The notes under the pieces were generated by a model. The model was not told where the DNA came from and did no database searches. It was given only the letters and a program-made list of their open reading frames with translations. A DNA stretch of 15,883 nt. Source: Bradyrhizobium sp. Its GTDB lineage: Bacteria > Pseudomonadota > Alphaproteobacteria > Rhizobiales > Xanthobacteraceae. Positions 8,154 to 15,188 of the stretch are shown here, piece after piece (position 1 is the first letter of the stretch; the number at the start of each line of letters is the position of its first letter). Position numbers and translations under genes: made by a program. The stretch is taken from NCBI GenBank assembly GCA_028290165.1, contig JAQGKJ010000797.1, forward strand, positions 1-15,883, read 5' to 3'.

Positions 8154-8918
8154 ATGGGTCAAAGCGCCACCAGGCCCGCGCACGATTTCACAGATCGCAC
8201 GAAATACGATGCGCTCATGGAGGTCGTAAGAAACCGCCTGACGACACGGGCTTTCGATTCCAGTTACATCATGCCGGCGGAGCATTACGAAATGATCCTG
8301 GAAGCCGCGCGCCATGCCCCGTCGGGGGCAAACGCCCAGCCGTGGCACTTCATTGCCGTCACTGACCAGGACTTGAAGAACAAGATCACCGAATACTTTC
8401 GGGAAGAACAGGTGATGCGGGCCAGGCTCAAGATGAAATTCCCGACGCCTGACTACCGCGCTCTGGCGTCTGCTCCAGGATTCATCGTGGTCGCCAGCGA
8501 CTTTCGCTGGGTCAAGGCATTCCCGGTCCTGAACGACAGCTCCGAACTCGACAAGATGTACAAGGAAAACGCCGAACGTATCCTGCTCCAAAGCGTGGCG
8601 GCCGCGACCATGTCGGCGCATCTCGCTGCCGCTGCGCTCGGATATAATGTTTGGTGGGTGACCGCTATCGGCCAGGAGAAGGCCCAGCAAGCCATGAAGC
8701 CGCTGCTCGGCATTCCCGCGGAATTGTCGGTGCTCGATATCATGTGTTTCGGTCCGCCGGCCAAGCCGCCATACAAACGCTGGAAGAAAAGTCTGGCGGA
8801 TATCAGCAATTGGAACCGGTTCGATGCTTCCCACTTCATGACGGAAGCGCAGATCGACGAATGGGTGGCAACCACCCGTCACAAGGTGATGTATCGGGAT
8901 GCGCAGAACGTCGACTAA
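8154..8918 (+). CDS. Nitroreductase family FMN oxidoreductase (first copy)
   Basis: 254 residues starting MGQSATRPAHDFTDRTKYD; the ATG at 8154 has GGGAG (8143-8147) six bases upstream. An in-frame extension to 8028 is rejected because it would run through the operator. FMN-binding signature RNRLTTRAF at 26-34, then HAPSGANAQPWHF at 54-66, SAPGFIVVASDF at 106-117, YKENAERILLQSVAAA at 136-151 and a closing NWNRFDA at 219-225 with MYRD near the end. The family reduces nitro, quinone, flavin or halogenated substrates with NAD(P)H as a cytosolic dimer; the substrate here cannot be read from sequence. The C-terminal extension beyond the core fold is shared with the second copy (9384-10184). The 3' end overlaps marR by 20 bases, so the two are translationally coupled. 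Confidence 0.88.
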   Translation: MGQSATRPAHDFTDRTKYDALMEVVRNRLTTRAFDSSYIMPAEHYEMILEAARHAPSGANAQPWHFIAVTDQDLKNKITEYFREEQVMRARLKMKFPTPDYRALASAPGFIVVASDFRWVKAFPVLNDSSELDKMYKENAERILLQSVAAATMSAHLAAAALGYNVWWVTAIGQEKAQQAMKPLLGIPAELSVLDIMCFGPPAKPPYKRWKKSLADISNWNRFDASHFMTEAQIDEWVATTRHKVMYRDAQNVD

Positions 8919-9357
8919 GGCGGCCACAGGTGTCGAACCGGCGTACCGCCTGGAAGACCAGGTAGGATTCCTCCTGCGTCGCGCCTATCAGCGCGCGTCA
9001 TCCAATCTCATCGAGCGGATGGGGCCTTCCGATTTGACGGCTCCGCAATTTGCGACGTTGGCCCGGCTCTACGAACGCGGAACGCTTTCGCAGAACCTTC
9101 TCGGCAGGCTCGTCGCCATGGAGCCCGCCAATATCCGGGACGTGGTGCTGCGGCTGAAAAGGCGCCGCCTCGTGATGACGCGGCGCGACCCGGAAGATGG
9201 AAGGCTGGTCCTTGTCAGTTTGACTCCCGCCGGTTTGTCGCTCGTTGAGAAACTACTGCCTATCGAGATCGAATGCACAGCCAAGACACTGGCTCGGCTG
9301 AACGCGACTGAGAAAACACTTCTTTATGAACTGCTGGACAGGCTGGCCGATAGCTAA
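8899..9357 (+). CDS. MarR family transcriptional regulator
   Basis: 152 residues. N-terminal dimerisation helix (YRLEDQVGFLLRRAYQRASSNLIERMG), then the winged helix-turn-helix: LTAPQFATLARLYERGTLSQ, LLGRLVAMEPANIRDVVLRL as the recognition region, and the beta-wing RRLVMTRRDPEDGRLVLVSLTPAG with the DxR motif typical of MarR, then a C-terminal dimer helix pair. The start at 8899 lies inside the upstream nitroreductase gene; no other in-frame start precedes the fold. MarR proteins usually repress enzymes for aromatic or toxic compounds and release DNA on binding a phenolic ligand. Its place between two nitroreductases and the palindrome upstream of the operon suggest it controls this operon. Stop to the next ribosome-binding site is only about 15 bases. 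Confidence 0.93.
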   Translation: MRRTSTKAATGVEPAYRLEDQVGFLLRRAYQRASSNLIERMGPSDLTAPQFATLARLYERGTLSQNLLGRLVAMEPANIRDVVLRLKRRRLVMTRRDPEDGRLVLVSLTPAGLSLVEKLLPIEIECTAKTLARLNATEKTLLYELLDRLADS

Positions 9358-9383
9358 AAAAACGGTTGCCTTGGGAGAATGGA

Positions 9384-10184
9384 ATGGCTGTAGCGGATTC
9401 AGAACCCAGCACCAACTATCAGAATTTCCTCCAGGTCATCAAGAAGCGCCGCAGCGTCCGGCGCTTCGAAACGGGCAAAAAGGTCGACCGTGAAACCCTG
9501 CTGAAAATCGCCGAAGCAGGTCGCTGGGCCCCAACGGGCGCCAACGCGCAATGCTGGGACTTGATCGTCGTCGACGACGCCGACACCAGGCAAGCGGTGC
9601 TGGACGTATTCTTGCGTCAATCACAAAGGCTGGTCGATCACGCCAAGGGTTTCCCGGCGGTCAAGAAAACCTACCTTGCAAACACAGTTGCAATTTTCGT
9701 CGTGCTGGGCGATCCACATTTCAAGGTGTGTTTTCCGCAAGGAACGAGCCCAGAATGGCAGCGGGAATACAGCGAGAACAATGAACGCATTTTTCTGGCT
9801 TCACTCGGCGCCGCAATCCAAAACATTCAACTCGCTGTCACCGCTTGCGGTTTGACATCGGCCTGGCTTTCGGGAGGCGGCGAAGACAAAACCAACGAAG
9901 AGCTTGCAGACGTTCTGGGATATCCCCGGTTTCTCAGCGCGATCGGGACCATTCCGGTCGGCTATCCGGAAAAGGATGTCAGCCGGCGCTATCGGCGACC
10001 GCTCGAAAAAATCGTGCGCTGGAATCGATATGATGCAGCAAAACTGCGGCCTGATGCGATGATTGGGCATTACGTTGCTGACGTGAGGCCGTTTGCGATG
10101 TATCGCGGCATGGAAGACGTCGGCGAATGGGAAGATGCCGACGAGATCCTTGGCCGATGGAAGGATTTTTACATCTGCCGCTAG
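9384..10184 (+). CDS. Nitroreductase family FMN oxidoreductase (second copy)
   Basis: 266 residues starting MAVADSEPSTNYQNFLQVIK; the ATG at 9384 has GGGAG (9373-9377) six bases upstream, better than the TTG at 9366. FMN-binding KKRRSVRRF at 20-28, RWAPTGANAQCWDLIVV at 47-63, YSENNERIFLASLGAAI at 129-145, and the closing RWNRYDA at 222-228 with MYRG at 249-252. It ends with an acidic/aromatic tail (EDVGEWEDADEILGRWKDFY) that the first copy lacks. Same family and motif order as the first copy but clearly diverged, so an old duplication rather than a recent one; the pair may form a heterodimer or act on successive substrates (inference). Last gene of the operon, 26 bases after marR. Confidence 0.88.
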   Translation: MAVADSEPSTNYQNFLQVIKKRRSVRRFETGKKVDRETLLKIAEAGRWAPTGANAQCWDLIVVDDADTRQAVLDVFLRQSQRLVDHAKGFPAVKKTYLANTVAIFVVLGDPHFKVCFPQGTSPEWQREYSENNERIFLASLGAAIQNIQLAVTACGLTSAWLSGGGEDKTNEELADVLGYPRFLSAIGTIPVGYPEKDVSRRYRRPLEKIVRWNRYDAAKLRPDAMIGHYVADVRPFAMYRGMEDVGEWEDADEILGRWKDFYICR

Positions 10185-10509
10185 AACGCGATCATCACGC
10201 GGATGCCTGCCAATCGTCTCATTCGATCACCTCGTCGGCGCGCATCGCCTGCCAGCCCTGCGCCGAGAGCCGCCACCATCGGCCAACCGGCCGCTACAGG
10301 ACCCCAGACCCAGGAAATTCGCGCAGCGTTTCCGCGCGCCCGGACTAGCCCTAACCCCATCGATTTTTAGCCAGTCGTCCATGCGGTTCAGACGAAATTG
10401 AGCGCGTGAAGCCCCGCTCAACGGGGCTAGAACGCGTTTGACGCGGATCGTTGCCGGCCCGCCAGTTTTGCCGTAACGTCACCACAATAAAAACAGGGAG
10501 GAATTGCCG
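10185..10509. other. Gene-poor interval between nitroreductase operon and dioxygenase
   Basis: About 325 bases with only short frames that lack ribosome-binding sites. On the minus strand a frame closing ...RADEVIE then TGA (near 10215-10240) looks like the last few codons of a gene, possibly a leftover 3' end, but too short to assign. It also holds the hairpin at 10410-10428 and presumably the dioxygenase promoter; TTGACG at 10438-10443 is a candidate -35 without a good -10. Confidence 0.4.
10410..10428. other. GC-rich hairpin, possible terminator without T-run
   Basis: AGCCCCG (10410-10416) and CGGGGCT (10422-10428) form a perfect seven-pair stem around CTCAA. No T-run follows on either strand, so it is not a standard intrinsic terminator. 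It could insulate the dioxygenase from the operon upstream. Confidence 0.4.
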
Positions 10510-11397
10510 ATGGACGTCGTCCCATTGGGTCCGGGATTCGCCGCCGAACTGCGCGGTGTGACGCTTACGGATGTCGCCTCGGACGATGCCGCCTATGCGG
10601 CGGTGCGCGCGGCGTTCGAGGAACGTTCCGTTCTGGTCCTGCGCGACCAGGAGGTGACCGACGAGATTCAGCTCGCCTTTTCGCGCCGCTTCGGCCCACC
10701 GGAAGTGACCAAGATCGGCTCGCAGGGCACAGGTTCGCATTTCGTGATCCTGAGCACCATCGGCCCGGACGGAAAGGTGGTGCCGCCAGATCACCGGCTT
10801 TCGTTGCGCAGCAAGGCCAATCAACTTTGGCATACTGATTCTTCGTTCAAGCGCGTGCCGGCGCTGACCTCGATCCTTTCGGCGCGCGTCATCCCGGCGC
10901 GCGGCGGCGAAACCGAATACGTCTCGACCCGCCTTGCCTTCGAGCGTCTCGACGCGGGCCTGCAACAGAGGCTGAAGAATTCCTTTGCATGGCACGATTA
11001 CGCACATTCGCGGAGCCAGGTCGCACCGGACCTCGCAAGCCCCGAGGAGCGCGCGGCGCTGCCGCCGCAATGCTGGCGCATGGTATGGAAGAATCCCGTC
11101 AACGGCCGCGGCGCGATCTACCTCGCCTCGCACGCCTATGCGGTCGAGGGTTTGGAGCCGGCGGCGGGAAAAAAGCTGATCGACGAACTAATGGAGGCCG
11201 CGACCGCGCCGGGGACGAGCTACCTGCACCAATGGCACAGGGGCGACGTCGTGATGTGGGACAACCGCGCCACCATGCATCGCGGACGGCCCTGGGCGGC
11301 GCACGAGGCGCGATTGATGGTGCGTACGACGATCTCGGCCACCGAGGCGGACGGCGTCGAAACCATGCGCCTGCCATCGTCGCAGGCGGCGGAATAG
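10510..11397 (+). CDS. TauD/TfdA family Fe(II)/2-oxoglutarate dioxygenase
   Basis: 295 residues from the ATG at 10510, with GGAGG (10497-10501) eight bases upstream; the TTG at 10504 is too close to it. Iron ligands are H108-x-D110 in QLWHTDSSF and H257 in DNRATMHRGRPW; R268, eleven residues later in HEARLMVRTT, is placed to hold 2-oxoglutarate. The N-terminal AELRGVTL and RDQEVTDEIQLAFSRRFG patterns are also family-typical. Members hydroxylate or cleave sulfonates, phenoxyacids and other small carboxylates with O2 and 2-oxoglutarate in the cytosol; the substrate is not determinable here. It lies 168 bases upstream of an enolase-superfamily gene on the same strand, suggesting a shared catabolic route. 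Confidence 0.93.
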   Translation: MDVVPLGPGFAAELRGVTLTDVASDDAAYAAVRAAFEERSVLVLRDQEVTDEIQLAFSRRFGPPEVTKIGSQGTGSHFVILSTIGPDGKVVPPDHRLSLRSKANQLWHTDSSFKRVPALTSILSARVIPARGGETEYVSTRLAFERLDAGLQQRLKNSFAWHDYAHSRSQVAPDLASPEERAALPPQCWRMVWKNPVNGRGAIYLASHAYAVEGLEPAAGKKLIDELMEAATAPGTSYLHQWHRGDVVMWDNRATMHRGRPWAAHEARLMVRTTISATEADGVETMRLPSSQAAE

Positions 11398-11458
11398 CGG
11401 CGTTGCGCTTAAGTGGCTGAGTTTCCTAGGCGGAGCATCCAGCCCCGTTCACCCATGC

Positions 11459-11499
11459 AGCGGCCATTATGTGAGCGCCTTTCGACTTTGCTGGCCGCT
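11459..11499. repeat. 8-bp inverted repeat between dioxygenase and dehydratase genes
   Basis: AGCGGCCA (11459-11466) and TGGCCGCT (11492-11499) are exact inverted copies 25 bases apart, in the 167-base gap upstream of the enolase-superfamily gene. Could be a regulator site or a loose stem; the sequence is GC-rich, so chance is plausible. Confidence 0.3.
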
Positions 11500-11564
11500 A
11501 TGTGGCCAAGCTCTTCCCGGCACCATGACCGGCGAACTGTCGCCAAGAAAAGCAAGGAAACGCG

Positions 11565-12779
11565 ATGACGAAGATATTGAAGGTACGAAGCGTCGAACTG
11601 CTGGCTTGCGACGCCGGCTGGAGAAACTACCACTTTGTCAAGATCACCACCGAAGACGGCACTGTCGGTTGGAGCGAATTCGACGAGGGTTTTGGCTCGC
11701 CCGGCGTCGGTGCCGCGATCCAGCGTCTCTCGGCGCGGGTGGTGGGACAGAACGCCTTCCAGCACGAGCGAATCTATGCGGAGCTTTTTTCAGCGACGCG
11801 CCCCGCGGCCGGCGGCGTTGTCGCGCAGGCGCTCGGTGCGATCGAAAACGCGCTGCTCGACGCCAAAGCAAAGCAGCTCGGTGTACCCTGCTACGAATTG
11901 CTCGGCGGCAAAATCCGCGATCGCGTTCGCGTCTACTGGTCGCATTGCGCCACCTGGCGCATCAATCATCCCGACTGGTACAAGCCGGCGATCACCGATC
12001 TCGATGGCGTCAAGGCGATCGGTCGCGAAGTGCGCGAGAAGAACTTTACCGCGCTGAAGACCAACATCTTCACCTACGACGCGGGCACGCCTACGGGCTG
12101 GCGGCCCGGCTTTGGCGTGCCTTTCCAACCCGAGATCAACGTCGACCGCAGAGTGTTGCGCGATCTGCGTACCCATCTCGAAGCCATCCGCGATGGCGCG
12201 GGACCCGATGTCGACATCCTGCTGGACCTCAACTTCAACGCCAAGACCGAAGGGTATCTGAAAATCCTGCGCGCGATTGCCGACCTTGACATGTTCTGGA
12301 TCGAGATCGACAGCTTTAATCCGGAAGCGCTCGGCTACCTAAGGCGTCAAAGCCCGCATCCGATCTCGTCATGCGAGACGCTCCTGGGCTTGCGCGAATT
12401 CCTGCCTTATTTCCGCGAACAGGCGATGGATGTCGCGATCATCGACACGCCATGGAACGGGGTGTGGCAGTCGATGAAGATCGCAGCGAGCGCCGAGGCG
12501 CGTGAGGTCAACGTCGCCCCGCATAATTTCTATGGCCACCTCTGCACCATGATGAACGCCCACTTCAGCGCGGCGGTACCGAACTTACGAATCATGGAGA
12601 CCGATATCGACCGGCTGGCATGGGATCACGAGTTGTTCACCCATGTGCCGGAGATTGTAGAGGGCTATCTCGTCATGCCGGACCGGCCCGGCTGGGGCAC
12701 CGAGCCGAACGAGGAAGGGCTTCGCGCCCATCCGCCGAAAGGTGTTGGCGGATTGCTGAACTATGGCCGAAAAGCCTAG
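11565..12779 (+). CDS. Enolase superfamily (mandelate racemase subgroup) sugar-acid dehydratase-like
   Basis: 404 residues, ATG at 11565 with AAGGAAA (11554-11560) upstream. N-terminal capping domain with SVELLACDAGWRNYHFVKI and GAIENALLDAKAKQLGVPCYELLGG (92-115), then the barrel. Expected catalytic residues can be placed: K165 in ALKTN, Mg ligands D221 (LLDLN), E247 (WIEID) and E271 (SSCETL), and the acid/base pair D294 (IIDTPW) with H320 (APHNFYGHL). Spacing of 26, 24 and 26 residues matches the mandelate racemase subgroup closely. Such enzymes abstract the proton next to a carboxylate and racemise, cycloisomerise or dehydrate it; acid-sugar dehydration is the most common role, but the substrate is inferred only. 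KxN rather than KxK at 165-167 limits which specificities fit. Neighbour of the dioxygenase, probably in the same pathway. Confidence 0.93.
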   Translation: MTKILKVRSVELLACDAGWRNYHFVKITTEDGTVGWSEFDEGFGSPGVGAAIQRLSARVVGQNAFQHERIYAELFSATRPAAGGVVAQALGAIENALLDAKAKQLGVPCYELLGGKIRDRVRVYWSHCATWRINHPDWYKPAITDLDGVKAIGREVREKNFTALKTNIFTYDAGTPTGWRPGFGVPFQPEINVDRRVLRDLRTHLEAIRDGAGPDVDILLDLNFNAKTEGYLKILRAIADLDMFWIEIDSFNPEALGYLRRQSPHPISSCETLLGLREFLPYFREQAMDVAIIDTPWNGVWQSMKIAASAEAREVNVAPHNFYGHLCTMMNAHFSAAVPNLRIMETDIDRLAWDHELFTHVPEIVEGYLVMPDRPGWGTEPNEEGLRAHPPKGVGGLLNYGRKA

Positions 12780-12832
12780 CCGTTGCGGCGTGTTTACGCG
12801 CCCTGCGGGTCGCATAACCGACGCGGTCCTGC

Positions 12833-13078
12833 CTAGTTCGATCTGTGAGACCCGGCCGTTGGATGAGCTGAAAGATTTGTGAGCCTGGTCTGGCCGCTGC
12901 TGTTCGCGTCGATCGCGATCGCGACAACGCCGGATAGCAGCAGAAGCGCGCTGTAAAACACGACCATGCCGACTACCCATTTGCGATAGATGGAGCGATC
13001 CTCAAGCGTCGCCTCTCGATAATTTTTCGTTGATAGTCCGTTGGAACAGTGACCAGCATCGTCTCCATGTTCAAGCAT
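12833..13078 (-). CDS. Small single-span membrane protein, 81 aa
   Basis: Starts MLEHGDDAGHC at 13078 with GGAGG (13084-13088, plus-strand CCTCC) five bases upstream, a strong start signal that decides against the longer in-frame extension to 13210. Then REATLEDRSIYRKWVVGMVV followed by FYSALLLLSGVVAIAI, one clear transmembrane helix at about residues 36-55 preceded by Arg/Lys, and a polar tail of about 25 residues. Topology by the positive-inside rule: N-terminus in the cytoplasm. It converges on the enolase-superfamily gene with a 53-base gap. Family not recognised; function unknown. Confidence 0.6.
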   Translation of the reverse strand: MLEHGDDAGHCSNGLSTKNYREATLEDRSIYRKWVVGMVVFYSALLLLSGVVAIAIDANSSGQTRLTNLSAHPTAGSHRSN

Positions 13079-13206
13079 AACAGCCTCCAGACGTTGACCG
13101 GTTGGAAACAGGAACAGATTCCCGCGATTTGCGGGATCGGGATTAAACAGTGGTTGAACTCTCTTGAGCCGGTTCTCTCGAAAACCGGCAAAACCTTGGC
13201 CCTGCT

Positions 13207-13680
13207 TCATTGATGTACCCGCACCACCGGAATATCGATGACGATTTGTCCGAGCACCAAATCAAGCCGGGCTCCGAATTTCCTTGCAAAATGCCGCATC
13301 GGCCAGTCGGTCCTCTCGCAGACAAAACGAAGCGTGTGCGCATCACAGGAACTCGCCCAATCCATAGCCTGCTTGAGCAACGCCGAGCCTATGCCCTGTC
13401 TTCGCCAAGCTTCATCAACACATATGTTCGCCTCGACGCGACCCTCCGAGACACTCGCAGCGCAGACAACGCCCCGTATTTCATTCGCAACAAAAAATCC
13501 CGCCGTCCACGCAGGCGGCGGCGAAAGCATCTGACCCACGGCCTGGAAGAATTGATCGCGAGGGCCGCCGGCGCTACCCAGCAGATCAAGAACGTCAGCC
13601 TCGCTGCGCGGGCCGAACTGCCGCACCATCCTGTCGGCGCCACGGCCGACAGAATCGCGGTACGTTGCAATCATCGTCAT
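13207..13680 (-). CDS. GNAT family N-acetyltransferase
   Basis: 157 residues from the ATG at 13680 (MTMIATYRDSVGRG). The acetyl-CoA binding motif A is clear: VEANICVDEAWRRQGIGSALLKQAMDWA, with R-R-Q-G-I-G as the pyrophosphate loop, followed by a beta strand (HTLRFVCE) and the FARKFGARLD motif-B-type element. The frame is open upstream to 13962, but that part overlaps a different reading that looks like a small membrane protein and does not resemble GNAT, so the shorter start is chosen although its ribosome-binding site is weak. Transfers an acetyl group to an amine of a small molecule or protein; substrate unknown. Same strand as the small membrane genes on both sides. Confidence 0.85.
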   Translation of the reverse strand: MTMIATYRDSVGRGADRMVRQFGPRSEADVLDLLGSAGGPRDQFFQAVGQMLSPPPAWTAGFFVANEIRGVVCAASVSEGRVEANICVDEAWRRQGIGSALLKQAMDWASSCDAHTLRFVCERTDWPMRHFARKFGARLDLVLGQIVIDIPVVRVHQ

Positions 13681-13742
13681 ATCGGCGAACTTCGGCTGGA
13701 GCTTTTGACTGATTCGTGAGCGCCGTTCGAATGTCGGGCGCG

Positions 13743-13921
13743 TTACGGAAACACAGTCATCGATGCCAAATCGCCGGGTGCCATTCCGGACGACATCGAA
13801 CCCCAATAGATCGCAATCACAAGCAGAATTGCAAAAATCGAATACCCAAAACGATCGTGACATCGTGATTTCTGACTTCACGCTGAGCTTTTGCAAACCT
13901 TGTTTGTTGCGCAATTTCCAT
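13743..13921 (-). pseudogene. Small membrane protein (about 59 aa) with one-base frameshift
   Basis: An ATG at 13921 has GGAG (13930-13933, plus-strand CTCC) eight bases upstream and reads MEIAQQTRFAKAQREV, RNHDVTIVLGIRF, then LQFCL and a stop. The adjacent frame, without its own start, reads FAILLVIAIYWGSMSSGMAP then GDLASMTVFP and TAA (13743-13745). One extra T in the five-T run (plus-strand A run 13833-13837) joins them into one 59-residue protein: a basic soluble N-terminus, one membrane helix, a short polar tail. A second repair, removing one T from the TTTT at 13848-13851, would instead start at the ATG at 13863; the first has the better ribosome-binding site. Either way the hydrophobic frame is unlikely to be chance. 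Real mutation or sequencing error cannot be told apart here. Confidence 0.5.
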
Positions 13922-13967
13922 TGTCTTATCTCCAATGTGATGAGCGCGACCTGATGGCGCACTGAAG

Positions 13968-14009
13968 AAAATACATTTTTACGCTGCAGACTGATATGAT
14001 CTTGATCAC
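13968..14009 (-). promoter_or_regulatory. Possible FixK/FNR-like class II promoter, leftward
   Basis: ATGAT-CTTG-ATCAC (13996-14009) matches the FNR/FixK consensus TTGAT-N4-ATCAA at eight of ten positions. Read leftward, a -10-like TATTTT lies at 13973-13968, placing the start near 13961 and the box centre about 41.5 bases upstream, the spacing used by class II FNR/FixK promoters. The leader to the ATG at 13921 would be about 40 bases. This would give oxygen-responsive expression of the small membrane gene and perhaps the GNAT gene. The box is imperfect and the start was placed by rule, so confidence is low. Confidence 0.3.
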
Positions 14010-14420
14010 ATCGACCGAACTGAAAACGAACAAACTACGGCGCTTCAATACGCAGAACATAGGACAGCAGAATTTCAATTTTGCGACGAAGCACGATTGG
14101 TCTCTGAGGTATCAGCAAAATGTCCGATGGCTGATTCGCCTACTCTTTCACCACGTGGCGATCTACCAGCAAGAGACGTACCAAATATTTGGTGATTGGA
14201 AACTCTCGGGATTCCGGTTTCGGAATCCTGCGCCGCGTGCCCTGGGATCATTTCTTATGCACGAGTGAGCACAAATCCGGCGTCCACACCCGTCTGCAAT
14301 TACAATTCGGCGTTACCGTCGGATGCGTGAACGGATTCGCCGCAAATTGAACATCGAAGCATCGCAGAACAAACCGGGCGAGTGGATGTTGTCTTCCCGA
14401 CAAGCGGGATGCGGAGAAAT
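13995..14420. other. AT-richer gene-poor interval with a perfect hairpin
   Basis: About 425 bases visibly richer in A and T than the rest. A 90-codon plus-strand frame (13996-14268) is open but has no ribosome-binding site, no GC bias at third positions and no recognisable motif, so I do not call it. GGATTCCG (14209-14216) and CGGAATCC (14221-14228) form an eight-pair stem around GTTT, extended by a G-T and a C-G pair (14207-14230), with no T-run. Low GC and absence of genes suggest a regulatory or acquired stretch. Confidence 0.4.
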
Positions 14421-15188
14421 ATGCCAGAATCATTCAACAAGGTTCCCGAGGTCACGCTCGCTTTCTGGATCATTAAAATCGCAGCAACCACGTTGGGAGA
14501 GACCGGCGGCGATACCGTCACCATGACGCTCAACTGGGGCTATTTGGCCGGGACCGCCCTCTTCTTCGCGGCACTGGTTCTGCTGGTCGCCTGGCAGATC
14601 ATAGCGAGGAAATTTCATCCCTTCCTCTACTGGGCGACAATCATCGCCTCCACGACATTCGGTACAACGATGGCGGATTTCGCCGACCGGTCCCTGGGGA
14701 TCGGCTATACCGGCGGCTCGTCAATCCTGTTGTTCTGCTTGTTGGCCGTCCTTGGCCTCTGGTATTGGTCGCTCGGCTCGATTTCGGTCGACACCGTCAG
14801 CACACCCAAGGTGGAAGTGTTCTATTGGGCAGCCATCACGTTTTCACAGACGTTGGGGACCGCGCTTGGTGACTGGATGGCGGATTCGACCGGTCTCGGG
14901 TACGAAGGCGGGGCGTTGGTGTTTGGCGCCGCGCTGGTGGTTGTCGCGGCTGGGTATTTCTGGACCAACGTATCGCGGGTGACGTTGTTCTGGGCGGCAT
15001 TCATTCTCACCCGGCCGCTGGGCGCTACCGTCGGTGACTTCCTCGACAAGCCCAGAGATCATGGCGGCCTTGCCCTGAGCCGTCCGCTTGCCTCGGCGGT
15101 CCTCGCGATCTTCATATTGGTCTGTCTGCTCGTGCTGCCGCAACGGGCCGGTTCGCATCCAGGCCAACCTGGAATGGTGCGGGAGTAG
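14421..15188 (+). CDS. COG4705-type membrane protein with four internal repeats
   Basis: 255 residues from the ATG at 14421 (MPESFNKVPEVTLAF), with GGAG just upstream; two earlier in-frame ATGs (14382, 14409) precede the conserved part and are less likely. About eight hydrophobic segments. The same element occurs four times: FW/YW at 15-16, 70-71, 135-136 and 190-191, a Gly ten residues later (26, 81, 146, 201) and an Asp five after that (31, 86, 151, 206), e.g. TTLGETGGD, TTFGTTMAD, QTLGTALGD, RPLGATVGD. Spacing 55-65-55 means units 1+2 and 3+4 are offset by exactly 120. The family is annotated only as uncharacterised membrane-anchored protein; four membrane Asp residues suggest ion or small-solute binding (inference). 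It converges with opgH. Confidence 0.88.
   Translation: MPESFNKVPEVTLAFWIIKIAATTLGETGGDTVTMTLNWGYLAGTALFFAALVLLVAWQIIARKFHPFLYWATIIASTTFGTTMADFADRSLGIGYTGGSSILLFCLLAVLGLWYWSLGSISVDTVSTPKVEVFYWAAITFSQTLGTALGDWMADSTGLGYEGGALVFGAALVVVAAGYFWTNVSRVTLFWAAFILTRPLGATVGDFLDKPRDHGGLALSRPLASAVLAIFILVCLLVLPQRAGSHPGQPGMVRE

Noticed and set aside
8007..8927. 306-codon minus-strand open frame
   Set aside because: Antisense to the first nitroreductase, whose FMN-binding motifs and ribosome-binding site are clear.
10212..10250. Fragment resembling the last codons of another gene (RADEVIE-stop, minus strand)
   Set aside because: Too short to assign; a stop occurs about 25 codons upstream in the same frame.
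10351..11133. 260-codon minus-strand open frame
   Set aside because: Antisense to the dioxygenase; no recognisable domain.
11471..12289. 272-codon plus-strand open frame
   Set aside because: Out-of-frame shadow of the enolase-superfamily gene, extremely Arg-rich.
13210..13719. 169-codon plus-strand open frame
   Set aside because: Antisense to the GNAT gene, which has the acetyl-CoA loop.
13996..14268. 90-codon plus-strand frame
   Set aside because: No ribosome-binding site, no codon bias, no motif, and it contains a perfect hairpin; more likely non-coding.
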